Assembly (NCBI RefSeq): GCF_023101145.1 | Contig: NZ_CP073714.1 | Location: 7,316,001-7,380,000 of the forward strand | From: Paenibacillus pabuli | GTDB lineage: Bacteria; Bacillota; Bacilli; Paenibacillales; Paenibacillaceae | Direction: 5' to 3' | DNA length: 64,000 nucleotides | Shown here: positions 1 to 8,872 of the stretch, piece after piece | Layout of the letters: every line of letters starts with the position of its first letter | How positions within the stretch are numbered: the first letter of the stretch is position 1 | Made by a program: the position numbers and the translations under genes | The notes under the pieces: generated by a model | The model's input: only the letters and a program-made list of their open reading frames with translations | Told to the model about the DNA's origin: nothing | The model's database searches: none

Positions 1-2
1 AC

Positions 3-287
3 GGAATTCAATTGGAAGCTTGGTCCCCACTGATGCAGGGGCAGCTTCTGGACAACCCGGTCCTTACCGAGATTGCCACTGCGAAAGGTAAATCGGTAGC
101 ACAAATCATCCTGCGCTGGGACTTGCAGAACGGTGTCATCACCATTCCGAAATCCACCAAGGAGAAACGTATCATCGAGAACTCTTCCATCTTCGACTTT
201 GAATTGTCCAATGATGAGATGGAGCGCATTAGCGCTCTGAACGAAGATGTCCGCGTTGGACCTGACCCGGACAACTTTGATTTCTAA
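3..287 (+). CDS. aldo/keto reductase, C-terminal part (cut by window edge)
   Basis: The frame is open from the left edge and ends in TAA at 285-287, so only the last ~94 residues are present. The segment EAWSPLMQG, followed by a helix of the form AQIILRWDLQNGVITIPKSTK, is the typical C-terminal half of the AKR barrel, including the IPKS nucleotide-binding loop that holds the NADPH phosphate. The enzyme would be a cytoplasmic NADPH-dependent reductase of the YtbE/YvgN 2,5-diketogluconate-reductase type; its substrate cannot be told. A hairpin terminator follows. The last codons and downstream bases (267-296) recur exactly at 1286-1315. Confidence 0.9.
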   Translation, partial: GIQLEAWSPLMQGQLLDNPVLTEIATAKGKSVAQIILRWDLQNGVITIPKSTKEKRIIENSSIFDFELSNDEMERISALNEDVRVGPDPDNFDF

Positions 288-296
288 TTGAAGATT
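267..296 (+). repeat. direct repeat, left copy (3' end of aldo/keto reductase gene)
   Basis: These 30 bases run from CCGGACAACTTTGATTTC through the reductase stop codon to GAAGATT and are identical to 1286-1315. This copy contains the real stop codon of the gene. Confidence 0.9.
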
Positions 297-325
297 TCTG
301 ATTTGTCCGAGTATAATATACAGGT

Positions 326-369
326 AAAAGCCTCCAACTCTCGTTATGTACGAAAGTTGGAGGCTTTTT
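326..369. terminator. rho-independent terminator after the aldo/keto reductase gene
   Basis: A GC-rich stem AGCCTCCAACT / AGTTGGAGGCT with a short loop is followed by a T run on the plus strand and a T run on the minus strand. It can end both the reductase transcript and the convergent lipoprotein transcript. Confidence 0.85.
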
Positions 370-397
370 GATGTAGATTCACATTGAAGAAGGACAC

Positions 398-1141
398 TCA
401 TACACCTTCTTTTGTAATATCGATTTTAGAAGGTTCAAATTTCCCATTAACAAATACATATCTAACGATTGCATCCCCTAAATAATGACCTGCTGAAATC
501 TGAATTGGTAACTCCGCAATAAGCTGATTATCCTTTAAACTAAATCTCAATATATTCTGAACCGTCGGTTGTACAAACCAATCGTTTGAATCGCTCTCAT
601 TGAATTCAGACGAATACTCCTGTTTATCAAGGGAAACTGTATACTTTCGCACCTCTTTAACTGTTTCTAAATCAACTTTAATATTGCTTAGAACGAATTC
701 TTTCGGATCCGAAACCGATATTTCTGTAAAGTCTGATTTAAGCACATGCACTTCCGAATCATGTACTCCAGTCCCTGTGCCTTTGGTCAGAACAATGACA
801 ATTTCATCTTCTCCATCTGCATCTAAATCAATGACCGATATTTGAGGATAGAAGGAGGGGTTCTTTACATTGATCCAATTGAATGTTTTCGTTTCTCCAT
901 TTATTACGACATCTAATGACGAAAACATGTCTTTTTGTGCTTTATCCTGAACACCATAAATAGCTATCTTCTGATCTGAGATCTCGGATAGTAGTGAATT
1001 GGGAGTCGATGTTGCTGGTGGTGTAGCATTTAATCCAGAAGCGGCTTCATATGTATTTGCAGGACTTGAAGTCTGATTATTCGCCCCACATCCAGATAAC
1101 AAAATAGCTCCCACCATTGTGACAATACTGATTTTTTTCAA
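398..1141 (-). CDS. AT-rich lipoprotein with acidic DxDxDGxDE motif, function unknown
   Basis: The protein has about 247 residues, a short signal peptide and a lipobox ending LLSGC, so it should be a membrane-anchored surface lipoprotein. I chose the TTG at 1141 because TGGAGG lies nine bases upstream. An in-frame ATG at 1162 has no such site and would place that ribosome site inside the gene. The middle holds IDLDADGEDEIVIVL, resembling the calcium-binding loops of FG-GAP/VCBS or EF-like modules. An extended -10 (TGGTATAAT, minus strand, at 1211-1216) sits upstream. Base composition is clearly more AT-rich than the genes on either side, and the gene lies between two copies of a 30-bp sequence, suggesting later insertion. 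No family is recognised. Confidence 0.75.
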   Translation of the reverse strand: MKKISIVTMVGAILLSGCGANNQTSSPANTYEAASGLNATPPATSTPNSLLSEISDQKIAIYGVQDKAQKDMFSSLDVVINGETKTFNWINVKNPSFYPQISVIDLDADGEDEIVIVLTKGTGTGVHDSEVHVLKSDFTEISVSDPKEFVLSNIKVDLETVKEVRKYTVSLDKQEYSSEFNESDSNDWFVQPTVQNILRFSLKDNQLIAELPIQISAGHYLGDAIVRYVFVNGKFEPSKIDITKEGV

Positions 1142-1285
1142 AAGGTGTATCCTCCATTTCATGCCAAAATATCATGAAATAACTTTTCTACTTTTACATA
1201 TTCCCCCAACATTATACCAATCCATTTATCCAAAAAGTTTAAAAAATGTATTTCTTTGTTGAACATTGCGTAACATTTTATTTGA

Positions 1286-1315
1286 CCGGACAACTTTGAT
1301 TTCTAATTGAAGATT
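1286..1315 (+). repeat. direct repeat, right copy (duplicated reductase gene tail)
   Basis: This is an exact second copy of bases 267-296. Here it is not preceded by reductase coding sequence. The rest of the 1142-1556 gap holds the lipoprotein promoter, this repeat and a bidirectional hairpin. Confidence 0.9.
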
Positions 1316-1395
1316 CCCGAAATGATGTCAGTGTAAAAATTCAATAAAATAAGCAGGGTAAGCCTATTTTGGGAGCCTGCTGTGACATACCATAA

Positions 1396-1431
1396 CCAAA
1401 AACCACCGGATCTTAATCCGGTGGTTTTTGG
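1396..1431. terminator. bidirectional rho-independent terminator
   Basis: A perfect stem AAAAACCACCGGA / TCCGGTGGTTTTT with a TCTTAA-type loop has A and T runs on both sides. It fits the end of the chitinase operon on the minus strand and possibly the ancestral end of the reductase transcript on the plus strand. Confidence 0.85.
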
Positions 1432-1556
1432 TCTTCCCTTTTCTTATTTCCTTCTGTTTAGCGCCGAGAAACAGACCATGTGGCATATTCTCTTTTCATT
1501 ACTAAACTCGCCAGCAGTGCACGTTTCAATTAAAAATGTTGATTTTCAATTTTGAA

Positions 1557-3656
1557 CTATTGAAGCTGCCACAATGCAGGCACATTGGATGGTTCCCAAC
1601 CTGCCAAGGACGTGTGGGACTGCAAGCATTTATACGTCTTGCCGTTATATGTGACCAGCTGTCCCGCAGTATAAGCTGTGTTGGCCTGCCAAGCGGAAAC
1701 GCCGGGATTCGTCGTTCCTGCCGAAGTCTTCACGCTCACCGCGTTGCTCGCTGCAGACAAATTGCCTGCGGCATCCTTTGCTTTTACCGTAAAGGTATAC
1801 GTGGTATCCGCCGCAAGCCCGCTGATCGTTGCCGTCGTACCGGTTACTGTTGTTGCCAGTGTTGTTCCGTTGTACACGTCATAACCCGTTACACCCACAT
1901 TGTCAGTAGATGCCGTCCAACTCAGCGTGATGCTGGATGTCGTTTGCGCGGTAGATATGAGGTTCGTTGGTGCAGTTGGCGCTTGCGTATCGCCTCCCGG
2001 TTGAGCCGTAGTGCTTACGGTTACAGCATTACTGGCCGCAGACAGATTACCTGCTGCATCTTTAGCTTTTACCGTGAAGGTATATGAAGTCCCCGCTGTA
2101 AGTCCGCTGATCGTTGCTGTCGTTCCGGTGACGGATGTCGCAAGAGTGGTACCATTATAGACGTTATAACCGGTAACCCCTACATTATCCGTTGAAGCGT
2201 TCCATGCCAGCGTCACCGAGTTGGCCGTCACGCCTGTCGAACGGGCATTTCCAGGTACGCTTGGTGCTGTCGTATCTGCTGGAGGCACTGTACCTCCGGT
2301 AGGCAGATCGGCTTTCAGTTTATTTTGGAGTGTTTTGTTACGGTCGCCGCTGAGCTCCCAGAACATCGCTCCGCCAAGTCCTTTGCTCTTGATATAAGCC
2401 GTTTTGTAGCCAACGGACTCCGCATCATCATAACTGATAAAGCGCTTGTTGGACGCATTATAAAGGTATGGTACTTTGGCTGTGTCATTCCAGTAACGTG
2501 TGTATCCGTTTTTGTTGATGTAATTGGCTTCCAGATCATAGAAGTCGAAGGAGCCTGCTTCCCATGTTCCCACGGAAGAACCTCCCGAGCACGTCTGATA
2601 CTGGCCATTGCCTGCCTGTGCGCATCCATCCCAGCCACGGCCGTAGAATGGAACACCAAGCACGAGTTTAGCAGCCGGTACGCCTGCATTCAAATGCCCC
2701 TGTGCTCCGGCAGCCACATTAAATGTATTGGCATCCGGCACGCCAGCTGCTGAAGCCGCAGGATCATAGTTCAATGGCGCATTATGTGCGCTGATTTTTT
2801 GCCAAGCCCCGTTAAAATCGTATGTCATAATGTTAATCCAGTCGACGATGGCAGCAATTTTGGCAAGCTCCGTATTGGCAGCATAAGTCGCAGATGCACC
2901 GCTGGCAATCGTAAGCAGATACTTCTTGCCATCCACTGCTCCTGCTGCATCCAGTTTTTCACGGATTTTGCTCAGGAGCAATGTGTAGTTTTGCTTATCT
3001 TCAGGACGTTTGCTGTTACCATCGAGTCCTCCTGATACCGGGTACTCCCAGTCCAGATCTACCCCGTCAAAATTGTACTTCCGCAGGAAGTCCACGGCAG
3101 AGTTCGCAAAGACCTCTCGGGTTGCAGCAGTCGCGGCTACATCAGAGAAACGGTTCGACCACGTCCAGCCTCCGACGGAGATAATGGTCTTCAGGTTAGG
3201 ATTGGTTTGTTTCAGCTTGTTCAGCTGATTGATATTGCCTGCGATGGGCTGATCCCACGTATCGCCTGCAAATGTCTTGCCGGTATCGATCCATGGATCG
3301 CCGAGCACAATCGTACCATTCGGTACATTGATTGTTTGGCTTTTTTCATTCTGGCAGGTCCAGGTTACAGGATTGGGACCCGAGGGGTCCGGATTTCCAT
3401 GAATGCCATTCCAGCAAATATCAGCAAAAGCATAGTTGATATGTGTCACTTTGGTCGGGTCGATATCGGCTACATTATAGTTTCTGCCGTACGCAGCCCA
3501 GGAAGGGTAGTAACCAACAATTTTATAAGAATCTGCTGCTTCGGCCGTAGCAGGTTGGAGCGCAAAAGAAGGAACAATAACGGATAAGAGCAGGGACAGA
3601 CCAAGGAAAAACTTTGCCGTCTTCTTAAAAGCAGTGTGTTTATTTAAATGTATCAT
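1557..3656 (-). CDS. secreted GH18 chitinase (GH18-FnIII-FnIII-CBM5/12)
   Basis: This 699-residue enzyme hydrolyses chitin outside the cell. A Sec signal peptide spans about residues 1-41 (cleavage near AEA-ADSYK). The GH18 barrel follows to about 455, with SVGGW at 160-164 and the catalytic motif DGVDLDWE at 197-204, where E204 is the proton donor. Two fibronectin type III domains (about 462-548 and 555-642) act as linkers. A C-terminal CBM5/12 (about 650-699, ending GWEPSNVPALWQLQ) binds chitin. The layout resembles ChiA1 of Bacillus circulans. The ATG abuts the TAA of the upstream chitinase gene, and AGGAGG lies 11 bases before it, so both are in one operon and probably translationally coupled. 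Confidence 0.95.
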   Translation of the reverse strand: MIHLNKHTAFKKTAKFFLGLSLLLSVIVPSFALQPATAEAADSYKIVGYYPSWAAYGRNYNVADIDPTKVTHINYAFADICWNGIHGNPDPSGPNPVTWTCQNEKSQTINVPNGTIVLGDPWIDTGKTFAGDTWDQPIAGNINQLNKLKQTNPNLKTIISVGGWTWSNRFSDVAATAATREVFANSAVDFLRKYNFDGVDLDWEYPVSGGLDGNSKRPEDKQNYTLLLSKIREKLDAAGAVDGKKYLLTIASGASATYAANTELAKIAAIVDWINIMTYDFNGAWQKISAHNAPLNYDPAASAAGVPDANTFNVAAGAQGHLNAGVPAAKLVLGVPFYGRGWDGCAQAGNGQYQTCSGGSSVGTWEAGSFDFYDLEANYINKNGYTRYWNDTAKVPYLYNASNKRFISYDDAESVGYKTAYIKSKGLGGAMFWELSGDRNKTLQNKLKADLPTGGTVPPADTTAPSVPGNARSTGVTANSVTLAWNASTDNVGVTGYNVYNGTTLATSVTGTTATISGLTAGTSYTFTVKAKDAAGNLSAASNAVTVSTTAQPGGDTQAPTAPTNLISTAQTTSSITLSWTASTDNVGVTGYDVYNGTTLATTVTGTTATISGLAADTTYTFTVKAKDAAGNLSAASNAVSVKTSAGTTNPGVSAWQANTAYTAGQLVTYNGKTYKCLQSHTSLAGWEPSNVPALWQLQ

Positions 3657-5228
3657 TTAATACACAACCTCCTCTGTCTTTTGCGTGCTAAACCCATTCA
3701 GGAACGGACGATGTGCGTTCGAGAATTGGTTATTTGTATATGCGTCCCAGTTGATTGACCAGGTCATGATGCCCTTGATACCGGCATAGCCCGCAGGCTG
3801 GCGCAAGGTATAGGAACCGCCGTAGGATACTCCTTTGATCAGGTAATTCAATGCCTTCTGCAGCTCGGCTGGCGCCGTGTAGCCGCCTCCAGCAGCCTGC
3901 TGGGAAGCAGGTACACCAATCGCAATCTGGTCCGGTCGCAGAGGGCTGAAGAATGGACCTGAGCTTCCGCCTACGTTAAACCCTTGAAGCAGCATTTCGG
4001 CCATCGCGACATGGAAATCGGCTGTCCCTTGAGCGTAAGAGCGGCCGTCCAATCCGACCATCGAACCGGTGTTATAGTGCTGCACATGCAGCAAGGTCAG
4101 GTCATTGCGCAGGGCATGAATCACTGGAAGATACGCCCCCCAAGGACCCCCATAGTTCAGATATCCGCCCTGTACATAAGCCGTTTCCGGTGCAGCCGTC
4201 AGGACAAAATTGGCACCGAAGTGTGATTTAAGCGCTTTCACGCCGTTAATCAGGTTAACAATCTTCGGCGTCGTTGGACTACGGAAGTCGGTATCCCCCG
4301 CATTCAAAGACAGGGAGCTTCCTTCCAGATCGATGTCGAGGCCATCAAATCCATAAGTCGAAATAATAGATTTTAGGGAATCCTCGAACTGTTGTCTCTT
4401 GGTTGCATCCGTGAGCTCTATCGTGCCATTGGCTCCTCCCATGGAAATTAGCACCTTTTTCCCTTGACTCTGGAGGTATGCAATGTCCGATTTGAATTCT
4501 GCTACCGTAGCGTTATACGGAGTAAAAGCAAGCGTTCCGCTGCCGGGTGAAATCGGCTCGGCAAAAGAGACATTAATAACGTCATAGGCTGTTGAAACGT
4601 TGCGAAGTTTAATATTGGTAGAGCCATTGTCAAAGTTATGCCAGTAGCCGATCAGCCATTTGCTGCCGCTTGGCCCAGGATTCGAAGATCCGGTGGAAGT
4701 TGTAACGCTGAGAGGGGTACTTGCAGCGGACAGATTGCCTGCCGCATCTTTTGCTTTAACTGTAAAAACATATGTGGTGCCGGCCGTCAGTCCTGTTACT
4801 ACAGCCGTAGTTGTTGAAGTGTTCGCCGCGAGAGTACCGTTCCGATACACTTCATATCCGGTTACGCCCACATTGTCCGTGGATGCGTTCCAGGTAAGAT
4901 TGACCGATGTATTCGTGACGGAGGATGAGGTTAGACCTGATGGAACAGAAGGTGGTGTCGTATCCGGAGTTGGATTGCCCCCTCCAGTACCCTCTCCAAC
5001 GTATTTCCATAATGCGGGCACATTTGAGGGCTCCCATCCGGTCAAAGCCGTATGGGGCTGAATACACTCATAATCTTTATTTAAATAGGTGACTAGATCT
5101 CCTTTTTTGTAGGCGGTACCTGCCTGCCACTGGGCAGCGGCGTCTGCTCTTGGTGCAAACCACGTAATAATCAAAAGAAATGCCATAGCGAATGTGATGA
5201 CCGGGCGGAATCGAACAGCTTGATTCAA
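3657..5228 (-). CDS. secreted GH18 chitinase (CBM5/12-FnIII-GH18)
   Basis: The first gene of the chitinase operon encodes about 523 residues. I chose TTG at 5228 because AGGAGG lies eight bases upstream; the in-frame GTG at 5261 lacks a good site. A signal peptide ends near ADA-AAQW. A CBM5/12 follows at once (AQWQAGTAY to GWEPSNVPALWKYV), then one FnIII domain and a C-terminal GH18 domain with GLDIDLE, whose Glu is the catalytic acid. The barrel is of the bacterial ChiC/ChiD class, different from its neighbour's, so the two enzymes probably attack chitin in different modes. The module order is the mirror of the partner chitinase. Confidence 0.94.
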   Translation of the reverse strand: MNQAVRFRPVITFAMAFLLIITWFAPRADAAAQWQAGTAYKKGDLVTYLNKDYECIQPHTALTGWEPSNVPALWKYVGEGTGGGNPTPDTTPPSVPSGLTSSSVTNTSVNLTWNASTDNVGVTGYEVYRNGTLAANTSTTTAVVTGLTAGTTYVFTVKAKDAAGNLSAASTPLSVTTSTGSSNPGPSGSKWLIGYWHNFDNGSTNIKLRNVSTAYDVINVSFAEPISPGSGTLAFTPYNATVAEFKSDIAYLQSQGKKVLISMGGANGTIELTDATKRQQFEDSLKSIISTYGFDGLDIDLEGSSLSLNAGDTDFRSPTTPKIVNLINGVKALKSHFGANFVLTAAPETAYVQGGYLNYGGPWGAYLPVIHALRNDLTLLHVQHYNTGSMVGLDGRSYAQGTADFHVAMAEMLLQGFNVGGSSGPFFSPLRPDQIAIGVPASQQAAGGGYTAPAELQKALNYLIKGVSYGGSYTLRQPAGYAGIKGIMTWSINWDAYTNNQFSNAHRPFLNGFSTQKTEEVVY

Positions 5229-5517
5229 GCAAAATCCCTCCTGTACTAAGGTTATGTTCACCTTGCAAACAATGCTTCACTGGTGCACTTACATGTGATT
5301 CGCGATCTTAGAGCTTATAAAGCCGTCTGGCGATGAGTGCCGCTTCACTCCCTTCCCTTATCAAAATGGACCTTCCCTCTCGTTTTCTCTTTTTGCAGAC
5401 ATCATCCAAATTTTACAGGGAATTTACAGATCCTCACCCTGTATTTAATCAGTAAAACGCAATTGAGATAAGGGATAAATTATTTCTATGGGGGGCGAAA
5501 AATGTAATATACCGCAC
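5229..5517. promoter_or_regulatory. upstream region of the chitinase operon
   Basis: The stretch upstream of the chitinases is free of genes. It holds TTTACAG twice (5412-5418 and 5423-5429, 11 bp apart) and an inverted pair TACAGGG (5414-5420) / CCCTGTA (5437-5443). Such spacing is typical of regulator sites, but I cannot place a promoter with certainty. Confidence 0.35.
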
Positions 5518-5564
5518 AAAAAAGGCCATCTACCAAGCCATTAAGAGACTTGATAGACAGCCTT
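5518..5564 (-). terminator. terminator of the pectin utilisation operon
   Basis: Read on the minus strand, a 16-bp stem (AAGGCTGTCTATCAAG with its near complement) is followed by TTTTTTG, just after the pectinesterase stop codon. Confidence 0.8.
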
Positions 5565-5597
5565 TATTTATTTTCAGCTTATTAATTAACGGATGAA

Positions 5598-6689
5598 TTA
5601 CCAGGTTTGTTTTAAATTCGAGGAGACCCGTTCAAATGACAGCATACCTTCGAAAGGCTGCCACCCATCCTCGCCGGATAAAATAACAGACACCGTATAA
5701 TTAGCCACTTCTTGGTCATTGAGTGTTCTCGCCCATGGGACCCGCCCCATTGCAATTTCAGCCCCAGGTCCGGCACTGTTATATTCGGCGTACACAACCG
5801 TTGCTTCCGCATCGGTCTTGTTCCAATTATGCCAGCCCTCCTGTTTCACATGCGCCCCCATCCAGCAGTTCAGGAAGCAGACTTTTGCATGATTACGCCA
5901 CGGTCTGCCCAGATATACGGACTGAGCGGGGGCGTTGCTGGTCAGGTCACAATCGATAAACACATAGCCGTAACGTGCATCCTCTGGTGTAGAGGCCGCC
6001 GTAATCCACCCGTTCACCTCGCCTTCCGAGGAAGCAACATCGCTCAACCGATTTTTTGCAAAGATCTCACACCCCTGAAACACCGCCGTAGCCGAGCCAA
6101 AAATAAAATCGACATCGCCCTCAATGTAACAGTGCTCATAATATTGGCGCAGCTTCCGCCGCTCGGCCCCGTCACGCGGCCCCCCAAAGAAGCTCCGGTC
6201 CATCGGCTGCTCGGGCAGCGGTCCGGTAAAGATCGTATCCTGGTGTCCTATAAATCTGCAATGTCGGAAAGCTGCCCGATCCCCATCCACGTATACAGCC
6301 AACGCCTGGCCGACCTCACGACCGGGTCCAGCTGAGTTCTCAAAGGAAAGCCCCTCTGCTGTAAAATCATCGGCTCCGATAAACGCCGTATACGAATGAA
6401 AGGTATGATATAACTCCCCGTTCGGGAATTTCTTGAGCGCATAATCACCATACGTGATGATCGTCTGATCAGCTCCCGAACCAACGAGGTGAACCATCGG
6501 CTTCTCGATGTGCAGTTTTTCAACATAGGTGCCTGGCTTTATACGAATCATATACTTTTCAGTACAGTCGGCCGGAATCGCATCAATGGCAGCCTGAATC
6601 GTGGGAAAATCGCCGCTTCCGTCCGCAGCAACCAGATATGCATTCTTGCCCAGATGCAGCTCAACGTCTTGTGACATAGGGTTGTTCAT
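5598..6689 (-). CDS. pectinesterase family protein (CE8), no signal peptide
   Basis: The 363-residue protein is a right-handed beta-helix pectin methylesterase that removes methyl groups from galacturonate. Diagnostic motifs are present: AADGSGDFPTIQAAIDA near the N terminus, GQALA at 128-132, the catalytic QDT at 150-152, GDVDFIFG at 191-198 (Asp194 second catalytic residue) and LGRPWR further on. There is no signal peptide, so it should act in the cytoplasm on imported oligogalacturonides. Its ATG overlaps the TGA of the GH105 gene (ATGA at 6686-6689), giving translational coupling. It is the last gene of the operon. Confidence 0.93.
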   Translation of the reverse strand: MNNPMSQDVELHLGKNAYLVAADGSGDFPTIQAAIDAIPADCTEKYMIRIKPGTYVEKLHIEKPMVHLVGSGADQTIITYGDYALKKFPNGELYHTFHSYTAFIGADDFTAEGLSFENSAGPGREVGQALAVYVDGDRAAFRHCRFIGHQDTIFTGPLPEQPMDRSFFGGPRDGAERRKLRQYYEHCYIEGDVDFIFGSATAVFQGCEIFAKNRLSDVASSEGEVNGWITAASTPEDARYGYVFIDCDLTSNAPAQSVYLGRPWRNHAKVCFLNCWMGAHVKQEGWHNWNKTDAEATVVYAEYNSAGPGAEIAMGRVPWARTLNDQEVANYTVSVILSGEDGWQPFEGMLSFERVSSNLKQTW

Positions 6690-7798
6690 GGCAATCGCTC
6701 CATTTCCAGCGCAGCCAGCAAGAGTGGTGCCATGCCCATGAACGAGTCACTCACAATCTGCTCGCCGACATAATAACTGTATGAGCCATCCCGATCCAGA
6801 CTGAGACCTGCCCCGTGACAGATCGCGTTCAGCTGCACGCCTTCCTCCGTTTCCTTCACCAAACGGGATGTCAGTCCTTGCCACCCCTTCTCTGCGGCCT
6901 GCCTGAAATGAGGCTCCAGGTAACGCAAGCGAACACCCTTCGCCATGGCGTACACAAACATGCTTGAACCGGAAGCTTCCAGATAATTGCCCTTGCGGAA
7001 TCCCTGATCCAGCACCTGGAACCAGAGTCCGCTCTCCTGCTCCTGTACCCGTACCAAGGCGTGACACATGCGCTCAAAGATACCAATGATTGTTCCCCGT
7101 TTCGGATGATGAATCGGGAAGTGCTCCAGACTATCCACGATCGCCATCGCATACCAGCCCATCGCCCGGCTCCAGAAATGTGCGGAACATCCGGTTACGG
7201 AGTCGGCCCAGATCTGCTCCTTCGATTCATCCCAGCCATGATAGAGCAGACCTGTGCGCGGATCACGCGTCTTGCGTTCGATTAGCAAAATCTGATGAGC
7301 CACTTCATCCCACAGATCAGGCCGATCGAACGTCCTGGCATATTGCGCCAGGAATGGAGACGACATATACAATCCATCCAGCCACATCTGGAACGGATAG
7401 ATTTTTTTGTGCCAGAATCCACCTTCCGACGTTCGGGGCTGTCCTGCGAGCTGGGCGGCGAGCAAATGAGCGGCTTCAGCATATCGCTGATCCCCGGCGG
7501 TATCCAGCAGTTCGAACAGGTTCTTGCCCTGATTGATCTGATCCAGGTTGTACTCTTCCAGGGAATACGTTCCGATGGAACCGTCCTCCTGAACATACAG
7601 GTCCATATGTCTTTTCATAAAAGACACATACTCGTCCCTGCCATATTGCTTGCCGGTGCGGGCCATTGCCATTAGCGTCATCCCCTGAACATATGCCCAA
7701 CGTTCCGAAGGAAACACATGATAGCCCTTATCATCACATTGCTGAACGATCGTTTCCGCGATTCGCTCCGACCAGGATAATTGCGTTTGTACCTGCAT
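6686..7798 (-). CDS. GH105 unsaturated rhamnogalacturonyl/galacturonyl hydrolase (YteR/YesR-like)
   Basis: The 370-residue enzyme is an (alpha/alpha)6 barrel that removes the unsaturated uronate left at oligosaccharide ends by pectate or rhamnogalacturonan lyases. The family residues are visible: LDQINQGK with Asp86, and MWLDGLYM with Asp141, matching Asp88 and the catalytic Asp143 of B. subtilis YteR. Length is normal for the family and there is no signal peptide, so it is cytoplasmic. It overlaps the pectinesterase gene by four bases and follows the LacI regulator gene by about 55 bp. Confidence 0.93.
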   Translation of the reverse strand: MQVQTQLSWSERIAETIVQQCDDKGYHVFPSERWAYVQGMTLMAMARTGKQYGRDEYVSFMKRHMDLYVQEDGSIGTYSLEEYNLDQINQGKNLFELLDTAGDQRYAEAAHLLAAQLAGQPRTSEGGFWHKKIYPFQMWLDGLYMSSPFLAQYARTFDRPDLWDEVAHQILLIERKTRDPRTGLLYHGWDESKEQIWADSVTGCSAHFWSRAMGWYAMAIVDSLEHFPIHHPKRGTIIGIFERMCHALVRVQEQESGLWFQVLDQGFRKGNYLEASGSSMFVYAMAKGVRLRYLEPHFRQAAEKGWQGLTSRLVKETEEGVQLNAICHGAGLSLDRDGSYSYYVGEQIVSDSFMGMAPLLLAALEMERLP

Positions 7799-7853
7799 AA
7801 AAGAACCCTCCCTGGACCTTAAATGTTGGTTGTACTCAGCCGATCATTAACGA

Positions 7854-8846
7854 TCATTGGTGCTCAGACACTCGCTGCCGGCAAATTGCCGTCGAATGGC
7901 GATGATTCAGCTTAGGCTGAATGACGACCGGATAATCCACCTGCTCATCACGAATGAGCGATACGATCAACTGCGCTGCCTGTGCTGCAAGTTCGTCCAG
8001 CGGTGGGCCGATCGTAGTCAATGCCACCTCGGCATACTGCATATCTGGCAGATCATCGTAACCGATTAACGAAATATCATTCGGCACATTGTAGCCTGCT
8101 TCCAGCAAAGCCCGCAGTGCACCTCGTGTTACAAGGTTGTTCAAGCCAATAAAAGCCGTTGGCGAATCGGGTTCAAACGTATAATTCCGAATGGCAAAAT
8201 ACCCATCCTCCCAGGAGGAGTGTGCAGGCAGCACATGGCGATGATCAAATTCAAGCCCTGTGCGCTGCAACGCTTCACGATATCCTTCAAGCTTGATATT
8301 TTGGGAGTTTCCAATGAAACCAATTCGGCTATGTCCCAGTGATTTCAGATGCTCAACCGCTTTGTATATGCCCTCTTTCCGGTCAATCTTGATGTAAGGG
8401 GAATTCGGGGCTTCATCTGTACCAAGCACAAAACATGGCATATTGAGTGTCGCAAACTTTTTCCAGAAGGCATCCCGATTGTCCAGCGCATAATCCCACA
8501 GAATACATCCATCCACACGAAGCTGGCTGAAGACATCTAGCCCATCATCGGCGACGACCAATATCATCTGGTATCCCCGCTTCTTCAACTCTGTGTGCAG
8601 ATTGCCCGATATATTCGAGAACAACGGATTGCTCAGTTCATCAAGAACAAAACCGATAATGTTGCTTCTGCCGGTGGAAAGCTGCTGAGCCATAATATTT
8701 TTTCGATATTGATGCTTCTCCGCCACCGCAAGCACCTTCTGACGCGTCGCCGGTTTGATGCGGGGATCACCGTTGAGCGCCTTGGATACCGTACTGTAGC
8801 TCACTCCAGCCAGTTTGGCGATGTCCTTAATGGTTATCAAAATCAA
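7854..8846 (-). CDS. LacI family transcriptional regulator of the pectin operon
   Basis: The 330-residue protein has a LacI helix-turn-helix at its N terminus (TIKDIAKLAGVSYSTVSKALNG, with the hinge helix NIMAQQLSTGRSNIIGFVLD) and a periplasmic-binding-protein-like sugar sensor from about residue 60. Start is TTG at 8846, six bases after GAGAGG. The gene lies inside the operon, between the solute-binding protein and the GH105 gene, so it likely controls its own transcript. Matching palindromes with a central CG lie upstream of the first permease gene (12377-12394, 12524-12541). The inducer is probably an unsaturated galacturonate or rhamnogalacturonan oligomer, which is inference. Confidence 0.92.
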   Translation of the reverse strand: MILITIKDIAKLAGVSYSTVSKALNGDPRIKPATRQKVLAVAEKHQYRKNIMAQQLSTGRSNIIGFVLDELSNPLFSNISGNLHTELKKRGYQMILVVADDGLDVFSQLRVDGCILWDYALDNRDAFWKKFATLNMPCFVLGTDEAPNSPYIKIDRKEGIYKAVEHLKSLGHSRIGFIGNSQNIKLEGYREALQRTGLEFDHRHVLPAHSSWEDGYFAIRNYTFEPDSPTAFIGLNNLVTRGALRALLEAGYNVPNDISLIGYDDLPDMQYAEVALTTIGPPLDELAAQAAQLIVSLIRDEQVDYPVVIQPKLNHRHSTAICRQRVSEHQ

Positions 8847-8872
8847 TCCACACCTCTCAACTCTTGGGAAGC

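Noticed and set aside
1536..2087. Long plus-strand frame opposite the chitinase gene
   Set aside because: It is a shadow of the FnIII/CBM coding region on the minus strand, with no ribosome site and low-complexity composition.
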